Source of the DNA: Lachnospiraceae bacterium
GTDB lineage: Bacteria > Bacillota > Clostridia > Lachnospirales > Lachnospiraceae
NCBI GenBank assembly: GCA_021202075.1
Contig: JAJQDT010000082.1
Location: 1-64,000 of the forward strand
DNA length: 64,000 bases
Direction: 5' to 3'
The notes beneath the pieces are model-generated. The model did no database searches. It saw only the letters and a program-made list of their open reading frames with translations, and had not been told where the DNA came from. A program made the position numbers and the translations under genes. Each line of letters starts with the position of its first letter. The stretch's first letter is position 1. Below, piece after piece: positions 61,961 through 64,000 of this stretch.

Positions 61961-64000
61961 TTACAGACCGGTCGAGGCGGTGTATGTAATATCTCCAAAT
62001 TCTGCGCTGTACTCATTGATGCGTTCCATGATTTCATCCGCAGCAGATCCGGTCGCCACCGTCGGACGGTAGTCATTGGAATCTGATACCGAGGAAAGTG
62101 TACATGGGATAATCTCGATGGCGTCATCGTCCGCAGCGCCGTCCTGCGTGATGGTAAAGGTCTGCCGGAAAATCATGGTGTCCTTGTCGCTCGGGTTGGA
62201 ATTTCCGCCAAAGCAGAAATTGCCGAGGCTGTAAACGATGTATTTGCCGTTGTATTTTTCAATTCCCTGCAGAACATGCGGGTGGTGTCCGACCACGAGG
62301 TCCGCGCCGCAGTCAATCGCAGTGTGTGCGAGCGATTGCTGTGTCTCGTCCGGCGCAGTCTCTTTTTCTGATCCCCAGTGGAAAGCGACTATGATCAGCT
62401 CCGCGCCTTCGGCCTGCGCCTCCGCGATGGTCTCGCGCACCTGTGATTCGCATTCCAGGCCGGACGCCAGCTCGTAAATGCCGATAAACGCGACTTTTAC
62501 GCCGGATATCTGCTGATACGCGATGGTATCTCCCGTACAATAATCAATGCCCGCCTCCGTCAGATTTTCCTTTGTATCCTCCAGACCTTCCGTGCCGTAA
62601 TCGCCGCTGTGATTGTTTGCCAGCGTCACGACCTCGATGGAACCGTCCTGAAGGATTTCCGTATAGGAGGGATCCCCCTTAAACGCATATTCCTTTTCCA
62701 CCGCAGTGATCGCATCGGTCAGCGGTCCTTCCAGATTCGCAAAGGTGGCATCGTCATTCGCAAGGACGTCACGCACATTCTGGAAAAAGTACGTTGCTCC
62801 GTACATGGAATAATAGGTATCAAAGCTGACCGAGGTCAGCATGCCGGAATACGAGCCAAGCGTACAGTCTCCGATCGCGCTGATGGTCACGGTCTGTTCC
62901 GAAGCGACGGTGACCTGGCAGGTCGCCACATCGATCCCATCCGCGCTTGCGCTGATAATCGCGGCGCCATCCGCCACAGCCGTCACCAGACCAGCGCTGC
63001 TTATGGTCACAACATCCTCATCTGAACTGTCATAAGCGATATTTTTCACCAGCGCGCCGGATGGATTTACCTGCGCCTGCATGGAAACGGACTCTCCGGG
63101 GAACAGGGACAATTCCGTCTCCTCAAACGCCAGAGACTGGGCGTCCTCCATCGTTGTCACAACCGTCGTACTGTGGTTACCGGCCTGATCGCTCGCGTAA
63201 AAATAATAAGTTTTTCCTTCCTCCCATATAATCGGCTCACTGTATTCCTGGTATTGCGGAAGCTGCACCCAGTCATCCTCTTCGGTCACCGCATACCAGA
63301 TTGCCTGTACGTCAGAGCGGGAATCCTCCGCGGACAACACAATCGCTCCATCTGTCTTTTCTACTGTCAGTACCGGCGCTTCTTCATCCAGCATGGGGAT
63401 CTCGATGGATGCGGAAAGCGTTCCTTCATTGGTCTCTACCGATGCCTGCAGCTGCTCATGTTCCGCAGTCACGGTCACAATTCCGCTCTCATCCGGCGCA
63501 TAAACCACACCGTCAATTGCTATCGTCGAAATCGTTCCACGCTTCACGGAAAATTTCAGTTCCAGCTCCCAGGTATTACACCAGGACTCGGGCTGATTTT
63601 CCACTAAAACGGTCAGACCGGCGTCTGCCGTGACGTATTTCTGCTTTTCGCGAAGCACCATCGTGTGCCTGATCGCGGATATCCCCAGAGAAAGCAGGAG
63701 AATCACAATCACCAGCACAGCGCCCAGAGCAGCTATCTGCTTTTTCCCGAAACCATTTCCAAAAAAGCTCCGCACAGACTGTTGAATTCGAAGGGCAGAG
63801 GCACGAATGTGAGCAGACGCTTTTGACGTACTCGACCGTTCCTTACCGTTTTTGATAGACGATTCTGTAATCGTGAGATCATCATTGCCGACCGTTTCGT
63901 CCGGTGAACTGCCACCTTCCGTTCCGGCCCTGTCTGTTGCCACGTTTTCATTTTCCACGGTCGGCTCATCTGACGTCGTTATTCTGTCTTGCGACGTTAC
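61961..64000 (-). CDS. CapA-family metallophosphoesterase-like protein with Big2 domain, 5' end outside window
   Basis: The frame is open to the right edge; a GTG at 63958 has no ribosome site, so the true start probably lies beyond. At least 680 residues: a charged cytoplasmic part, one membrane segment (KQIAALGAVLVIVILLLSLGI), a beta-rich extracellular region, a Big2-type immunoglobulin domain (SLFPGESVSMQAQVNPSG, VVTISSAGLVTAVADGAAII) and a C-terminal PGA_cap domain with AIGDCTLGS, FANLEGPLT, TLANNHSGDYG, IVAFHWGSE and VVGHHPHVLQGIE. The PGA_cap domain is required for poly-gamma-glutamate capsule handling in Bacillus, but in gut Firmicutes many homologues have no known substrate. Confidence 0.9.
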   Translation of the reverse strand, partial: VTSQDRITTSDEPTVENENVATDRAGTEGGSSPDETVGNDDLTITESSIKNGKERSSTSKASAHIRASALRIQQSVRSFFGNGFGKKQIAALGAVLVIVILLLSLGISAIRHTMVLREKQKYVTADAGLTVLVENQPESWCNTWELELKFSVKRGTISTIAIDGVVYAPDESGIVTVTAEHEQLQASVETNEGTLSASIEIPMLDEEAPVLTVEKTDGAIVLSAEDSRSDVQAIWYAVTEEDDWVQLPQYQEYSEPIIWEEGKTYYFYASDQAGNHSTTVVTTMEDAQSLAFEETELSLFPGESVSMQAQVNPSGALVKNIAYDSSDEDVVTISSAGLVTAVADGAAIISASADGIDVATCQVTVASEQTVTISAIGDCTLGSYSGMLTSVSFDTYYSMYGATYFFQNVRDVLANDDATFANLEGPLTDAITAVEKEYAFKGDPSYTEILQDGSIEVVTLANNHSGDYGTEGLEDTKENLTEAGIDYCTGDTIAYQQISGVKVAFIGIYELASGLECESQVRETIAEAQAEGAELIIVAFHWGSEKETAPDETQQSLAHTAIDCGADLVVGHHPHVLQGIEKYNGKYIVYSLGNFCFGGNSNPSDKDTMIFRQTFTITQDGAADDDAIEIIPCTLSSVSDSNDYRPTVATGSAADEIMERINEYSAEFGDITYTASTGL

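Overview
The window looks like a chromosomal segment from an anaerobic gut Firmicute, most likely a Lachnospiraceae/Clostridia member. This is inferred from AGGAGG-type ribosome binding sites, CUT1 sugar transporters of the LplB/LplC/LipO type with a YesM/YesN-type two-component system, many LacI/GntR/PucR regulators, a secreted flavoprotein, tRNAs of Bacillus/Clostridia type, and many short GC-rich palindromic repeats in intergenic DNA. No rRNA, CRISPR array, prophage or intact insertion sequence was seen.

1-18.9 kb (minus strand) is one glycan utilisation locus. In transcription order it holds a sensor kinase, an AraC-type response regulator, a sugar-binding lipoprotein-like protein, two permeases, a domain-swapped GH3, a GH106-like enzyme, a GH43-like enzyme, a second GH3 and a GH78 alpha-L-rhamnosidase that runs off the left edge. 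Two rhamnosidase-type enzymes point to a rhamnose-containing plant glycan or glycoside.

19.1-23.3 kb holds a Tat-exported iron-sulfur protein, the nickel chaperones HypA and HypB, and an 86-residue protein, with a LysR regulator divergent to them. No hydrogenase is present. 23.3-27.5 kb holds an amino acid dehydrogenase, an NSS amino acid symporter and a GntR regulator, bounded by two gene remnants (MATE transporter, iron-sulfur protein). 27.5-34.6 kb holds a ribose-type ABC importer with a LacI regulator, a TIM-barrel isomerase/epimerase and a Gfo/Idh/MocA dehydrogenase: a sugar or cyclitol module.

34.9-42.8 kb carries two GcvT-like (folate-dependent methyltransferase/demethylase) genes. 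One is broken and sits beside a frameshifted MFS transporter; the other is intact and lies in a tight operon with a Cys-rich protein of unknown function and an SDR, divergent from a PucR-type regulator. 42.9-53.7 kb is a coherent block: a GntR regulator divergent from an M42 peptidase, a complete dipeptide-type ABC importer, an FAD/4Fe-4S oxidoreductase and a 71-residue protein.

53.8-64 kb is mixed: a PucR remnant, a secreted nitroreductase fused to an FMN_bind domain with a MerR regulator, an RluA pseudouridine synthase carrying a Gly/Ser/Asn insert, two secreted proteins, tRNA-Met and tRNA-Val, a PAP2 protein lacking its expected catalytic His, a REP-associated-transposase-like protein lacking the HUH motif, and a CapA-family protein running off the right edge. 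Modular palindromic repeats occur at about 5.4, 32.5, 34.9, 47.9, 49.8 and 61.7 kb.
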